Assembly (NCBI GenBank): GCA_009785875.1
Contig: WQUF01000260.1
Coordinates: forward strand, 1 to 23,313
Source of the DNA: Oscillospiraceae bacterium
Lineage (GTDB): Bacteria; Bacillota; Clostridia; Clostridiales; Clostridiaceae
Length of the DNA: 23,313 bases
Reading direction: 5' to 3'
Notes under the pieces: generated by a model
The model's input: the letters and a program-made list of their open reading frames with translations, nothing else
Databases searched by the model: none
What the model was told of the DNA's origin: nothing
Position numbers and translations under genes: made by a program
Shown: positions 15,126 to 23,036 of the stretch, one piece after another
Position numbering within the stretch: position 1 is the first letter of the stretch
Layout of the letters: the number at the start of each line of letters is the position of its first letter

Positions 15126-16475
15126 CTACTCATTAATTATACAACTATTAAAACCATTCATCCAAGTTGGATTTGATGGAGTATATATAGAGTTAATGCA
15201 CATTATTTCCAATATTCCATGATCTTTCACAAATTTAGGTATGTTCATGATCAAGCTCCTCGGGTCTAGCACATAGATATCCTCATAATTATTCACTAAA
15301 AATGGCACAAATGCATTACCAAATGATTCCTTTACAACCAATATCTTCTTTCCATTTTTTAGTTCTGTATTTATATGAATAAGTGGAACATCTCCTGTTA
15401 TAAACACTAGATATTTATTTGTACTTTGAACATTCGTGGTTATGACATCTATAGGGTATCCATCTTGCATGGATGAATCTTGATACACTGTTGCATTATT
15501 TGAAACCTCTGGTATAAAATATTCAACATAATCTGGATTATTCGCAAGCTTCTGGCTTAGTGTATAATAATATAGCGATCCTAAAAAATTATCTATCTGA
15601 CCCTTCTTTAGTTTATTGATATCAACAGCATCAAAACCAGCTGAATCTGCAAATGCTACATAACTATAATATGCTCCTCTAGCTGTCCAGTGATGATCAG
15701 TTCTAAAATATAAATATTCATCGATATGATAAGATATTTTTGAATATGCATCTACAGATTTAACATCCTTTAAGGCATCATGAATTATTTTTATGGCAGC
15801 TTTTTCTGAATGAGTGCCAGTGTGATATTCAGCTGGAGAATAAAACTCAATAGGTGATGGTACTAAGAGATCGTAAACTTGTACACCTGGAACATTTTTT
15901 TGAAGCGTATTTATGGAATCTGCATAAGCTAAAAGTGAAAGTTCATCGATTCCAAAGTACTCCATTGCCCTATTATCAGCAATGAGTATCGAATTCATGT
16001 CCTGAACTTCTTTAGGAGGAGGAATATAAGGAACCTTTTCTGTAGTATTATCTGTCTTAGAAGAAGTAGTGTTTTCTATATAAGAAGTAGTATTCTCTAA
16101 ATAAGAAGTGGTATTCGCTGGAGGCAGTGCTTCACCAAAACCCATATCTGGTTTTTTTACATCCACTATTTCTACTCCATTTTTATTTGTCTCTGTATAA
16201 AATGCCATTATCTTTTTATTTGTATTCATAAAAAAATTTCTAAAAGGAAATTGATCTTGAAAATAATCTCCATATTCCTTTGTAAATTCACCGCTAAAAT
16301 ACGAACTAAAGGAAAAGGAAGGTTTCTGTGCAAGGGTTCTCTTTTCCTCTTCTGAAATTTCAGAATCGCTATGAATAATATGACTTATGCTTAAAAAAGC
16401 AAGGGGTACTAAAAATCCAAGTATAGGTATGATCTTTTTTTTATTTTCATTTTTTCTTTTCTTTCTGTATCTCAT
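15126..16475 (-). CDS. DHHW-motif protein, AlgX/AlgJ-like O-acetylation partner
   Basis: 449 residues with a basic N-terminus and one membrane anchor (15-34), so most of the protein lies outside the membrane. It carries the DHHW signature (D260-W263, in YFRTDHHWTARG) and a nucleophile candidate S384 in VVKESFGNAF, the SGNH/AlgX-like fold that passes acetyl groups to extracellular polymers. The MBOAT gene lies 11 bp upstream on the same strand, matching AlgI/AlgJ and PatA/PatB-type pairs. A low-complexity linker (about 117-138) holds three 7-residue units NTTSYxE. The ribosome site GAGGGGGAT is strong. The polysaccharide acetylated is unknown. Confidence 0.88.
   Translation of the reverse strand: MRYRKKRKNENKKKIIPILGFLVPLAFLSISHIIHSDSEISEEEKRTLAQKPSFSFSSYFSGEFTKEYGDYFQDQFPFRNFFMNTNKKIMAFYTETNKNGVEIVDVKKPDMGFGEALPPANTTSYLENTTSYIENTTSSKTDNTTEKVPYIPPPKEVQDMNSILIADNRAMEYFGIDELSLLAYADSINTLQKNVPGVQVYDLLVPSPIEFYSPAEYHTGTHSEKAAIKIIHDALKDVKSVDAYSKISYHIDEYLYFRTDHHWTARGAYYSYVAFADSAGFDAVDINKLKKGQIDNFLGSLYYYTLSQKLANNPDYVEYFIPEVSNNATVYQDSSMQDGYPIDVITTNVQSTNKYLVFITGDVPLIHINTELKNGKKILVVKESFGNAFVPFLVNNYEDIYVLDPRSLIMNIPKFVKDHGILEIMCINSIYTPSNPTWMNGFNSCIINE
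16062..16124 (-). repeat. 21-bp coding repeat in the DHHW protein
   Basis: Three successive 21-bp units encode NTTSYLE, NTTSYIE and NTTSSKT. Threonine/serine-rich content and position just after the anchor point to a flexible extracellular linker. Unit count may vary between strains. Confidence 0.75.
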
Positions 16476-16486
16476 GTTATCCCCCT

Positions 16487-17926
16487 CTAAAACTTAAAAT
16501 AGATAAATGGGTTGTAAGTCGACCCAACTAAAGATGCGCTGCACCACAATAATGTAACAAAATTAAACGCAGTGCTTGAAAAAGTGGTTAAAAAATCAAA
16601 TTTACTATTATTAACTAAAAAATAATCTATAAATTTCTTTAAAAACTTCACAACTGGCAAACATGCTACTACCGAAATGATTATAAAGACATAGTTATTT
16701 GATAAAAAGATCATATCCTTGTTCGATATAAAGCCATTATTAGTAAAACCAAACATTATAGAAAATGCCTTCAATGATGCTGTAATGTTTTCAAAGTAGA
16801 ATATGACAAAGCTTAATAAAAGAAAGAATATCATATAAAAATGCTGAAAAAAGCTTGGCAACTTTTTAAGCAATTTTAATAAGAATAGCTTTTCCATCAA
16901 TAGCATTATAAAAAAGTATAAGCCCCACAATATAAAATTCCAATTTGCTCCATGCCAAAGACCTGTTAAAAACCAAACTATGAATAAATTTCTAATTAGA
17001 TATCTTCTATTCCCTCCAAGTGGAATATAGACATAATCTCTAAAGAAAGTGCTAAGTGACATATGCCATCTTCTCCAAAATTCAGTGAGGGATTTAGATA
17101 TATATGGATAATTAAAATTTTCTAGGAAATCAAATCCAAACATCTTTCCAAGACCAATGGCCATATCCGAATAACCTGAAAAGTCAAAATATATCTGAAT
17201 AGCATAAAAGAAAATGCCAAGCCACATTCCAAAAACACTTAAATCAGAAAGGCTTCCTGATATAGAGTTATTAACAAGTACACCTGCATAATTTGCTATG
17301 ATAACCTTTTTAAATAAACCAATTAAAAATCTATTTATGCCTTTTAAAACATAATCCATAGTGCTTAGCCTACTTTTAATCTGCTTTGCAATATCTATAT
17401 ATCTTATTATAGGTCCGGCAACCAGCATAGTGAAAAATGATACGTACATTAAAAAATCCAAAAAACTATCTTCTGCTTTTACATCTCCCCTATAAACATC
17501 AATAGTATAGGACATGGTCTGAAAAGAGTAGAAAGATATCCCAATTGGCAGATTAAATCTAGGCACTGGAATATGAGTGTGCAATAATAAGTTGATATTT
17601 TCCACAAAAAAGCCGCTGTATTTGAAAACGATGAGAAAGCTTAAATTAACTGAAATAGAGATTAAAAGCAAGATCTTGCCTTTTGTTTTATTAGCTCTAA
17701 ATCTCTTTTTTGTAATTCTTGAATCCTCTATTAAATGTGAAATTGTATAATCCATAACTCCAGTTATGATTAAAAGAATCACCCAAACAGGTTCACCCCA
17801 TGAATAAAATATGAGCGATGCAATCATTAAAAAAATATTTTTATATTTTATTGATCTTATTAAAAAATTTCCTAAAAGCACTATAGGCAAAAAAGCATAT
17901 AAAAAAATCAAACTTGAAAAAACCAC
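16487..17926 (-). CDS. MBOAT-family O-acyltransferase (AlgI/DltB-like)
   Basis: 479-residue polytopic membrane enzyme that would transfer an acyl group across the membrane to a cell-surface polymer. Characteristic segments are SYTIDVYRGDV, LVAGPIIRY, QIYFDFSGYSDMAIGLGKMFGF, WRRWHMSLSTFFRDYVYIPLGGNR and FLTGLWHGANWNF, with catalytic H325 in the last. The start is GTG at 17926 with GATGGTGAT close upstream; an ATG nearby is out of frame. It forms a two-gene unit with the DHHW protein. No alginate or teichoic acid genes are in view, so the polymer is unknown. Confidence 0.95.
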   Translation of the reverse strand: MVFSSLIFLYAFLPIVLLGNFLIRSIKYKNIFLMIASLIFYSWGEPVWVILLIITGVMDYTISHLIEDSRITKKRFRANKTKGKILLLISISVNLSFLIVFKYSGFFVENINLLLHTHIPVPRFNLPIGISFYSFQTMSYTIDVYRGDVKAEDSFLDFLMYVSFFTMLVAGPIIRYIDIAKQIKSRLSTMDYVLKGINRFLIGLFKKVIIANYAGVLVNNSISGSLSDLSVFGMWLGIFFYAIQIYFDFSGYSDMAIGLGKMFGFDFLENFNYPYISKSLTEFWRRWHMSLSTFFRDYVYIPLGGNRRYLIRNLFIVWFLTGLWHGANWNFILWGLYFFIMLLMEKLFLLKLLKKLPSFFQHFYMIFFLLLSFVIFYFENITASLKAFSIMFGFTNNGFISNKDMIFLSNNYVFIIISVVACLPVVKFLKKFIDYFLVNNSKFDFLTTFSSTAFNFVTLLWCSASLVGSTYNPFIYFKF

Positions 17927-18047
17927 TCAATCACCATCTTTTATCTAAAAATGAAATATATATCTTATTATACAATATTATACAATATTTTTAAATCTAA
18001 ATGATTTAAATCCAAATTATGTTAATTTATGTTCCCAAAAAATCTTC

Positions 18048-18075
18048 TTGACATATCATTTTATGGGTTTATAAT
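18048..18075 (+). promoter_or_regulatory. Consensus promoter of the trpB2 leader
   Basis: Perfect TTGACA (18048-18053) and perfect TATAAT (18070-18075) with 16-bp spacing. Transcription should start near 18082, at the beginning of the T-box leader. Confidence 0.88.
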
Positions 18076-18081
18076 GAAAAT

Positions 18082-18370
18082 ATAAACCATTGACTGGAAG
18101 TAAGTAGCGTAATTTTAACCAGTAATAGAGAGCTGCAGAGGATGGAAATGCGGCATGGAGAATTTCGTGAATGGATCCAGGAGGGTGAACCAAAAGAGGC
18201 AACCTCGAGTAGGGGAAACGGAGATGGCACTTCGTTAATAAATGTCAGCGTATGATTGTACGCAATGAGTGGGCGCATTTTTTTGCGTCAAGCCGGGTGG
18301 CACCGCAGGAGTTAGTTATGCTCTTGTCCCTGCAATTATAAATAAATGCAGAGGCATGGGCTTTTTTGTT
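18082..18370 (+). promoter_or_regulatory. T-box riboswitch, predicted tRNA-Trp
   Basis: The leader holds AGAGAG (k-turn strand) near 18127, the Stem I body, and the conserved T-box GGGTGGCACCGCAGG at 18295-18309, which pairs with the tRNA acceptor end. UGG followed by A at 18172-18174 is a good specifier candidate, naming uncharged tRNA-Trp as ligand, which fits the trpB2 gene. The terminator pairs CCTGCA (18329-18334) with TGCAGAGG (18347-18354) and GCTC with GGGC, followed by a U-run at 18362-18367. Uncharged tRNA-Trp would favour read-through. Confidence 0.93.
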
Positions 18371-18401
18371 TGTCCATGCTTCACGAAAGGAGTTAATTAA
18401 T

Positions 18402-19772
18402 ATGAAAATCCCTTACAAAATCTATCTTTCGGAGGAGGAGATTCCAAAAGCATGGTACAACATCCGTGCTGACATGAAAACAGACCACAGACCAATGCTC
18501 AATCCAGCGACCTTGAAACCAGTCACTGCAGAAGATTTAAGCCCAGTGTTTTGTGATGAACTAGTGAAACAAGAACTCAATGACAAGGATCGATTCATCG
18601 AGATACCAGAAGAAATTAGAGATTTCTACAAGATGTATCGCCCATCACCGCTGGTTCGTGCATATTGTTTAGAAAAAGCACTTAACACTCCAGCAAAGAT
18701 ATACTATAAGTATGAAGGCGGTAATACTTCGGGAAGTCATAAACTGAATTCAGCAATCGCTCAGGCATATTATGCTAAGAAGCAAGGCATGATCGGTGTT
18801 ACCACAGAAACAGGTGCTGGTCAATGGGGTACTGCGCTTGCAATGGCTTGTGGATATTTTGGAATTGATTGTAAGGTCTTCATGGTAAAGGTGTCTTCCG
18901 AGCAAAAACCTTATAGAAAAGGAGTAATGGAGACATATGGAGCAACCGTCACTCCATCACCATCTGACACTACAAATATTGGGCGCAAGATACTAAAAGA
19001 GAATCCTAATACTGGTGGAAGCCTTGGTTGTGCAATCTCTGAAGCTGTCGAGGTGGCAGTAAGCACTAAAGGATATAGGTATGTACTTGGAAGCGTTTTA
19101 AATCAAGTTCTGATACACCAGTCCATTATCGGTTTTGAAACCAAGGCTGCTCTCGAAAAATACGACGAATACCCGGATATTATTATAGGATGCGCAGGTG
19201 GTGGCTCCAATCTTGGTGGACTCATGGCTCCATTCATGGCAGAAAAAATAGCTGGCAAAAAAGCACCATACTTTATAGCTGTAGAGCCTGCATCATGTCC
19301 ATCTATGACCAGGGGACGTTTTGCGTATGATTTTTGTGATACAGGTATGGTTACGCCTCTTGCAAAGATGTATACCCTAGGTTCGTCCTTTATACCGGCA
19401 CCAAATCACGCAGGAGGACTAAGATTTCACGGTATGAGTCCAATTTTATCGCAGCTCTACCACGATGGATATCTTGACGAAGCGAGAGCTGTAGGTCAAT
19501 TGCAAATATTTGAAGCTGCAGTGATGTTCGCCCGTATTGAAGGTCTTCTGCCTGCTCCTGAATCAGCTCATGCCATACGTGTAGCTATCGATGAAGCGTT
19601 AAAATGCAAAGAAACCGGTAAGGAAAAGACGATTTTGTTCGGTCTTTCAGGAATGGGCAATTATGATATCGGTGCTTATATGCAATATAATAGCGGATCC
19701 TTGCAAGATTATATCCCTACAGACGAAGATCTTGAAAAAGGATTTGCGTGTCTTCCAAATGTAGAGGAATAA
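18402..19772 (+). CDS. trpB2: TrpB2-type tryptophan synthase beta-like enzyme
   Basis: 456-residue PLP enzyme that would join indole (or a related substrate) with L-serine to make tryptophan. K114 in NTSGSHKLNSA is the PLP-binding lysine; ETGAGQWGTA is the active-site loop and GCAGGGSNLGG the phosphate loop. The length and N-terminal extension (IPKAWYNIRADM, LSPVF) place it in the TrpB2 family rather than the TrpA-partner TrpB1. No trpA is present, consistent with indole salvage. ATG 18402 is chosen because AAAGGAG lies 8 bp upstream; an upstream in-frame extension to 18366 lies in the T-box terminator. Confidence 0.95.
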   Translation: MKIPYKIYLSEEEIPKAWYNIRADMKTDHRPMLNPATLKPVTAEDLSPVFCDELVKQELNDKDRFIEIPEEIRDFYKMYRPSPLVRAYCLEKALNTPAKIYYKYEGGNTSGSHKLNSAIAQAYYAKKQGMIGVTTETGAGQWGTALAMACGYFGIDCKVFMVKVSSEQKPYRKGVMETYGATVTPSPSDTTNIGRKILKENPNTGGSLGCAISEAVEVAVSTKGYRYVLGSVLNQVLIHQSIIGFETKAALEKYDEYPDIIIGCAGGGSNLGGLMAPFMAEKIAGKKAPYFIAVEPASCPSMTRGRFAYDFCDTGMVTPLAKMYTLGSSFIPAPNHAGGLRFHGMSPILSQLYHDGYLDEARAVGQLQIFEAAVMFARIEGLLPAPESAHAIRVAIDEALKCKETGKEKTILFGLSGMGNYDIGAYMQYNSGSLQDYIPTDEDLEKGFACLPNVEE

Positions 19773-19777
19773 ATATA

Positions 19778-19819
19778 AAGACAGTTCGTAATCCTCCTGT
19801 CTTAAAACAAAACTAGGAG
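19778..19819 (+). promoter_or_regulatory. preQ1-I riboswitch before queT
   Basis: Stem AAGACAG (19778-19784) pairs with CTGTCTT (19797-19803) around a 12-nt loop that begins TTC. An A-rich tail AAAACAAAACTAGGAG follows, in the same arrangement as class I preQ1 aptamers, where the tail forms a pseudoknot that includes part of the Shine-Dalgarno. preQ1 binding would hide the ribosome site and shut down queT translation. It begins 6 nt after the trpB2 stop. Confidence 0.85.
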
Positions 19820-19827
19820 ATTCATTT

Positions 19828-20307
19828 ATGAAATTAAGAATAAACATGGTTGTGAGAATCGCTGCTGTAGCTGCTATCTATGCTGTTATAACTATTTTCC
19901 AAGGTAATACTGCTTACCTTGGAATCCAGTTTAGAATTGCAGAGATCTTAAATCTACTTGCTTTTTTAAATCCATTATATGGAATTGGTGTGATACTCGG
20001 TTGTTTTATCTCAAATTTATTTAGCCCTATGCTAATTGTGGATATAGTATTTGGTACCCTGGCTACAGCTTTGAGCGTTTTCTTAATAGGAAAGAACAAA
20101 AATCTATTTATAGCTAGCCTTTATCCAGTTATAATAAATGCCATTGTAATAGGTCTTGAACTTTATTTTGTATATAAACTTCCATTATTATTAACTATGC
20201 TGCAAATTGCAATTGGTGAATTTGTTGTGGTGAGCATAATGGGGACTATATTGTTTAGATTTATTTTAAAGAATAAATCTTTATTAAATATTTTGAAAGG
20301 AAATTAA
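19828..20307 (+). CDS. queT: Queuosine precursor transporter, QueT
   Basis: 159-residue, five- to six-span S-component of an ECF transporter that imports preQ0, preQ1 or related queuosine precursors. The QueT signature IQFRIAEILNLLAFLNP (35-51) with GCFISNLFSP is clear. ATG 19828 lies 8 bp after TAGGAG, which belongs to the preQ1 riboswitch pseudoknot. It depends on the shared EcfT/EcfA module encoded elsewhere. It follows trpB2 and precedes the Fic gene with a 5-bp gap. Confidence 0.95.
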   Translation: MKLRINMVVRIAAVAAIYAVITIFQGNTAYLGIQFRIAEILNLLAFLNPLYGIGVILGCFISNLFSPMLIVDIVFGTLATALSVFLIGKNKNLFIASLYPVIINAIVIGLELYFVYKLPLLLTMLQIAIGEFVVVSIMGTILFRFILKNKSLLNILKGN

Positions 20308-20312
20308 ATACA

Positions 20313-20993
20313 ATGGAAAATTCAGAAAATTTGATAAAAACTAATAAATATAATATGACAGTTGAACAAAATATTTTCGTTGCAAAGCGAAATATTATTG
20401 ATTACATATGGAAAAGTGCAAATTTAGAGGGTATAGCTGTAACATATCCCGATACAGAAACTATTTATAATGGTTTTTCTGTTTCAGGAATGAAAGTTGA
20501 TGATATATTAGCAATCAATAATTTAAAACATGCATGGCAATTTGTTTTAGAGACTATTGATTACCCTATTGATTATCCTTTTATTTGTAAGATAAACCAG
20601 TATGTTGGTGGTGGAAATCTGATTTATAACGCAGGCTTTATTCGAAAATTACCTGTCTCTATTGGCGGTACAAATTGGAAGCCTGATATGCCTGATGAAT
20701 CTCTAATAAAAGAAGATATTGAAAAGATACAGAAAATCGATAATCCAACAGATAAAGCTTTAACTCTAATGCTTTATCTTGCTTACGCACGAATGTTTCT
20801 TGATGGAAATAAACGGACTTCCATGCTAGCTGGAAATCACGTAATGATTTCAAACGGCGCAGGTATTATATCAATTCCGATAGAATTACAATCATCATTT
20901 ACATCTTTATTAATTAAGTATTATGAATCAAATAATATGGCGGAAATCAAGAAATTCGTTTACGATAATTGCATTGATGGTATATCATTTTGA
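20313..20993 (+). CDS. Fic-domain protein with non-canonical catalytic motif
   Basis: 226-residue Fic-fold protein. The signature is ARMFLDGNKRT (159-169), where the canonical HxFxDGNKR histidine is replaced by R160; the Walker-like GNKR is intact. An inhibitory-helix motif SANLEG (35-40), of the (S/T)xxxE(G/N) type, is also present near the N-terminus. A normal Fic enzyme AMPylates target proteins; without His this one may be inactive, regulatory, or use another mechanism. The ribosome site AAAGGA lies inside queT's last codons, so it is co-transcribed with it. Fic fold is certain; function is not. Confidence 0.85.
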   Translation: MENSENLIKTNKYNMTVEQNIFVAKRNIIDYIWKSANLEGIAVTYPDTETIYNGFSVSGMKVDDILAINNLKHAWQFVLETIDYPIDYPFICKINQYVGGGNLIYNAGFIRKLPVSIGGTNWKPDMPDESLIKEDIEKIQKIDNPTDKALTLMLYLAYARMFLDGNKRTSMLAGNHVMISNGAGIISIPIELQSSFTSLLIKYYESNNMAEIKKFVYDNCIDGISF

Positions 20994-21014
20994 AAATAAG
21001 CTTATAAAAACTAA

Positions 21015-21196
21015 GGGGATGGCGCAAAATGGCTATTTATACGCTGATGCGTATAAATAGCCATTTTGAACTTTATAAAATATAACTTTAGATCAGCTAA
21101 ATATCTATGTGATTAGAAAATAAGTTGGAATTACAGCTTAATTGTGCATAATGAATAAACATGCGTCAACATGTTTATTCATTATGCAACAGCCCC
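21015..21196. repeat. 177-bp two-hairpin repeat, copy B (MITE-like)
   Basis: Second copy of the repeat at 2518. Hairpin 1 is a perfect 20-bp stem (21025-21044 / 21049-21068, loop TGAT), and hairpin 2 a 19-bp stem (21145-21163 / 21170-21188). The ends are better preserved: left AAGGGGATGGCGCAAAATGG and right (minus strand) AAGGGGCTGTTGCATAATGA, an imperfect terminal inverted repeat. It fills the space between the convergent fic and deoD genes, ending 4 bp before the deoD stop. I see no clear target duplication. The hairpins lack U-runs. Confidence 0.85.
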
Positions 21197-21200
21197 TTAT

Positions 21201-21902
21201 CTATGCAATCTCTAAAGCAATTCTTATCATATCAGTAAATGTCTTCTCTCTGTCCTCTGAAGTCGTAACTTCTTCTGAAACCAAAGAATCCGATATTGTT
21301 AAAATACATAATGCTTTCTTATTAAGATATGCTGCATTTGCATACAATGCTGCAGCTTCCATTTCTACAGCTAAAACTCCTAAAGCCGCCCATTTTTTAA
21401 AGCCTTCTTTATCATGTTCGTAGAAAGTATCCGATGACAAAACATTTCCAACATGTACATTAATTCCAAGTTCACATGCTTTATTATAAGCATTAAGGAG
21501 CAATTCCCAATCTGCAATAGGTGAAAAAGTTCCATTTAAATTGTATTGGCTTAGATAATTTGAATTAGTGCATGCTCCTTGAGCTATGACGATATCTCTT
21601 ATATGTATATCCTTCTGATAAGACCCTGCCGAACCTACTCTGATTATATTTTCAACATCATACATAGAATATAATTCATAAGAGTATATACCTATGGAAG
21701 GCTGACCCATTCCTGAACCCATGACTGAAACTCTTTTACCTTTATATTCACCTGTAAATCCATACACGTTTCTAACTTCTGTGACAAGTCTTACATTTTC
21801 TAAATAATTAACAGCTATGTATTTAGCCCTTAAAGGGTCACCTGGCATCAATACAGTTTTTGCAAATTCACCAGCTTTTGCTGATATGTGAGGTGTTGGC
21901 AT
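21201..21902 (-). CDS. deoD: Purine-nucleoside phosphorylase, DeoD type
   Basis: 233-residue hexameric-type phosphorylase that splits purine (deoxy)nucleosides with phosphate in nucleoside salvage. Family motifs are MPTPHISAKAGEFAKTVLMPGDPLRAKYIA, GSGMGQPSIGIYSYEL, RVGSAGSYQ, LAVEMEAAALYANAAYL and TISDSL. Full length. The ribosome site AAAGGAGG precedes the ATG at 21902. It is divergent from the AIM24 gene and is a standard housekeeping gene. Confidence 0.97.
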   Translation of the reverse strand: MPTPHISAKAGEFAKTVLMPGDPLRAKYIAVNYLENVRLVTEVRNVYGFTGEYKGKRVSVMGSGMGQPSIGIYSYELYSMYDVENIIRVGSAGSYQKDIHIRDIVIAQGACTNSNYLSQYNLNGTFSPIADWELLLNAYNKACELGINVHVGNVLSSDTFYEHDKEGFKKWAALGVLAVEMEAAALYANAAYLNKKALCILTISDSLVSEEVTTSEDREKTFTDMIRIALEIA

Positions 21903-21915
21903 AATAATCCTCCTT

Positions 21916-21932
21916 TTATAGGATCCCTATAA
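21916..21932. repeat. Inverted repeat in the deoD leader
   Basis: TTATAGG (21916-21922), three bases, CCTATAA (21926-21932) form a perfect 7-bp inverted repeat just upstream of the deoD ribosome site. It could be a repressor operator or a leader hairpin. No known operator is recognised. Confidence 0.5.
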
Positions 21933-22057
21933 TCTTAATAATTTAATTTTAATATTATTTCCAATCTAAAGCTATAATTTTTTATAATAAGATCATTTTA
22001 AAATGTTTGTTGCAATAAAATTATAGTATAATTGAATAAAAACAGGAGGTTATAAAA

Positions 22058-22834
22058 TTGAGTCAAGATACACCATATAATTGTTCTAATATAAAAGTAT
22101 CCCAAACTTTAGAAGGATCTGACATCTCAATCGATGTAATTGAATACGATAATTTAACAGCTTCTTCACCTGGAGAGGCAATGAGTTTTTATTATATGAA
22201 TAGAGCAAATATTAAATTGCGCCAATGCGTAGTCAAATTAAAAGGTAAAAGTGGAATTCAGCTATCTCCAGGAGCTATGAGCTTTATTCATGGAAGAATC
22301 GATATGACATCCAATGTAAAAGGCGTAGGGGATTTTTTCGGCAAGGTTATGAAAGCTGCTGTAACAAAGGAACAAGCTATAAAACCTCTCTATAAAGGTG
22401 TTGGTGAGATCTTTTTAGAACCTAGCTATAGGCATTATATTTTATTGGATCTCAATAATGAAAGCGTATGCGTGGATGATGGAATGTTCTTTGCAGCTTC
22501 TGAAAATGTTAAGGTTACTGCAAGACCAATATCCAGTATTTCAGCAGCAACTTTAGGAGGCGAAGGGCTTTTTAATCTATGCTTAGAAGGAACTGGACCT
22601 GTTATATTAGAATGCAAAGTACCAGAGAGCGAAATCGTATTTTATGAACTCGTTAATGACATTTTAAGAGTCGATGGAAATTTTGCTGTTCTATGGAGCT
22701 CTTCTTTAAAATTCACTGTTCAGAAATCAGGTAAATCGCTTTTAGGTTCAGCTGTTTCCGGTGAAGGTCTTGTAAACGTATATGAGGGTTCCGGAAGAGT
22801 TTGGCTCGCTCCTACACTAAGATTTCATAGTTAA
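22058..22834 (+). CDS. AIM24-family protein
   Basis: 258-residue protein of the AIM24/TIGR00266 family, a beta-helix-like fold of unclear function. Typical features are PGEAMSFYYM, QLSPGAMSFIHGRIDM, LYKGVGEIFLEPSYRHYI, DDGMFFAASENV, GGEGLFNLCLEGTGPV and SGEGLVNVYEGSGRVWLAPT. The start is TTG at 22058, with AGGAGGT 7 bp upstream. TATAAT at 22027-22032 fits a promoter. It is probably monocistronic, since a strong hairpin follows the stop. Confidence 0.9.
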   Translation: MSQDTPYNCSNIKVSQTLEGSDISIDVIEYDNLTASSPGEAMSFYYMNRANIKLRQCVVKLKGKSGIQLSPGAMSFIHGRIDMTSNVKGVGDFFGKVMKAAVTKEQAIKPLYKGVGEIFLEPSYRHYILLDLNNESVCVDDGMFFAASENVKVTARPISSISAATLGGEGLFNLCLEGTGPVILECKVPESEIVFYELVNDILRVDGNFAVLWSSSLKFTVQKSGKSLLGSAVSGEGLVNVYEGSGRVWLAPTLRFHS

Positions 22835-22892
22835 TTACTGTGGATTATGGAGAACAAATAATCCTGGATGAAAGACCAATTATGTTGGAAGT

Positions 22893-22953
22893 AGGTCTCT
22901 TGTAAATAGCGTTGGAATAAGACCAGTGGCTCATGCAAGAGACCTTTTATTAA
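22893..22953 (+). terminator. Long-stem terminator after AIM24
   Basis: AGGTCTCTTG (22893-22902) pairs perfectly with CAAGAGACCT (22936-22945). The 33-nt loop can form an inner stem (AGC and TTGG with CCAG and GCT). TTTTATTAATTTT follows. This may be a terminator with an unusually large branched head. Confidence 0.6.
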
Positions 22954-23036
22954 TTTTAAGCGAAGCTCTTTTTTCTGTTCTTAATTTGCGTAGTTTAACA
23001 TAAAATTAAATATAGAATTTATAAAGGAGCATCTCA

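Noticed and set aside
17966..17985. Tandem TATTATACAA pair upstream of MBOAT as a regulated double promoter
   Set aside because: It does give two TATAAT boxes on the minus strand, but no acceptable -35 box is spaced to either, and the region is simply AT-rich.
21142..21423. Plus-strand 93-codon open frame starting inside repeat copy B
   Set aside because: It is antisense to deoD and begins in the repeat; no ribosome site.
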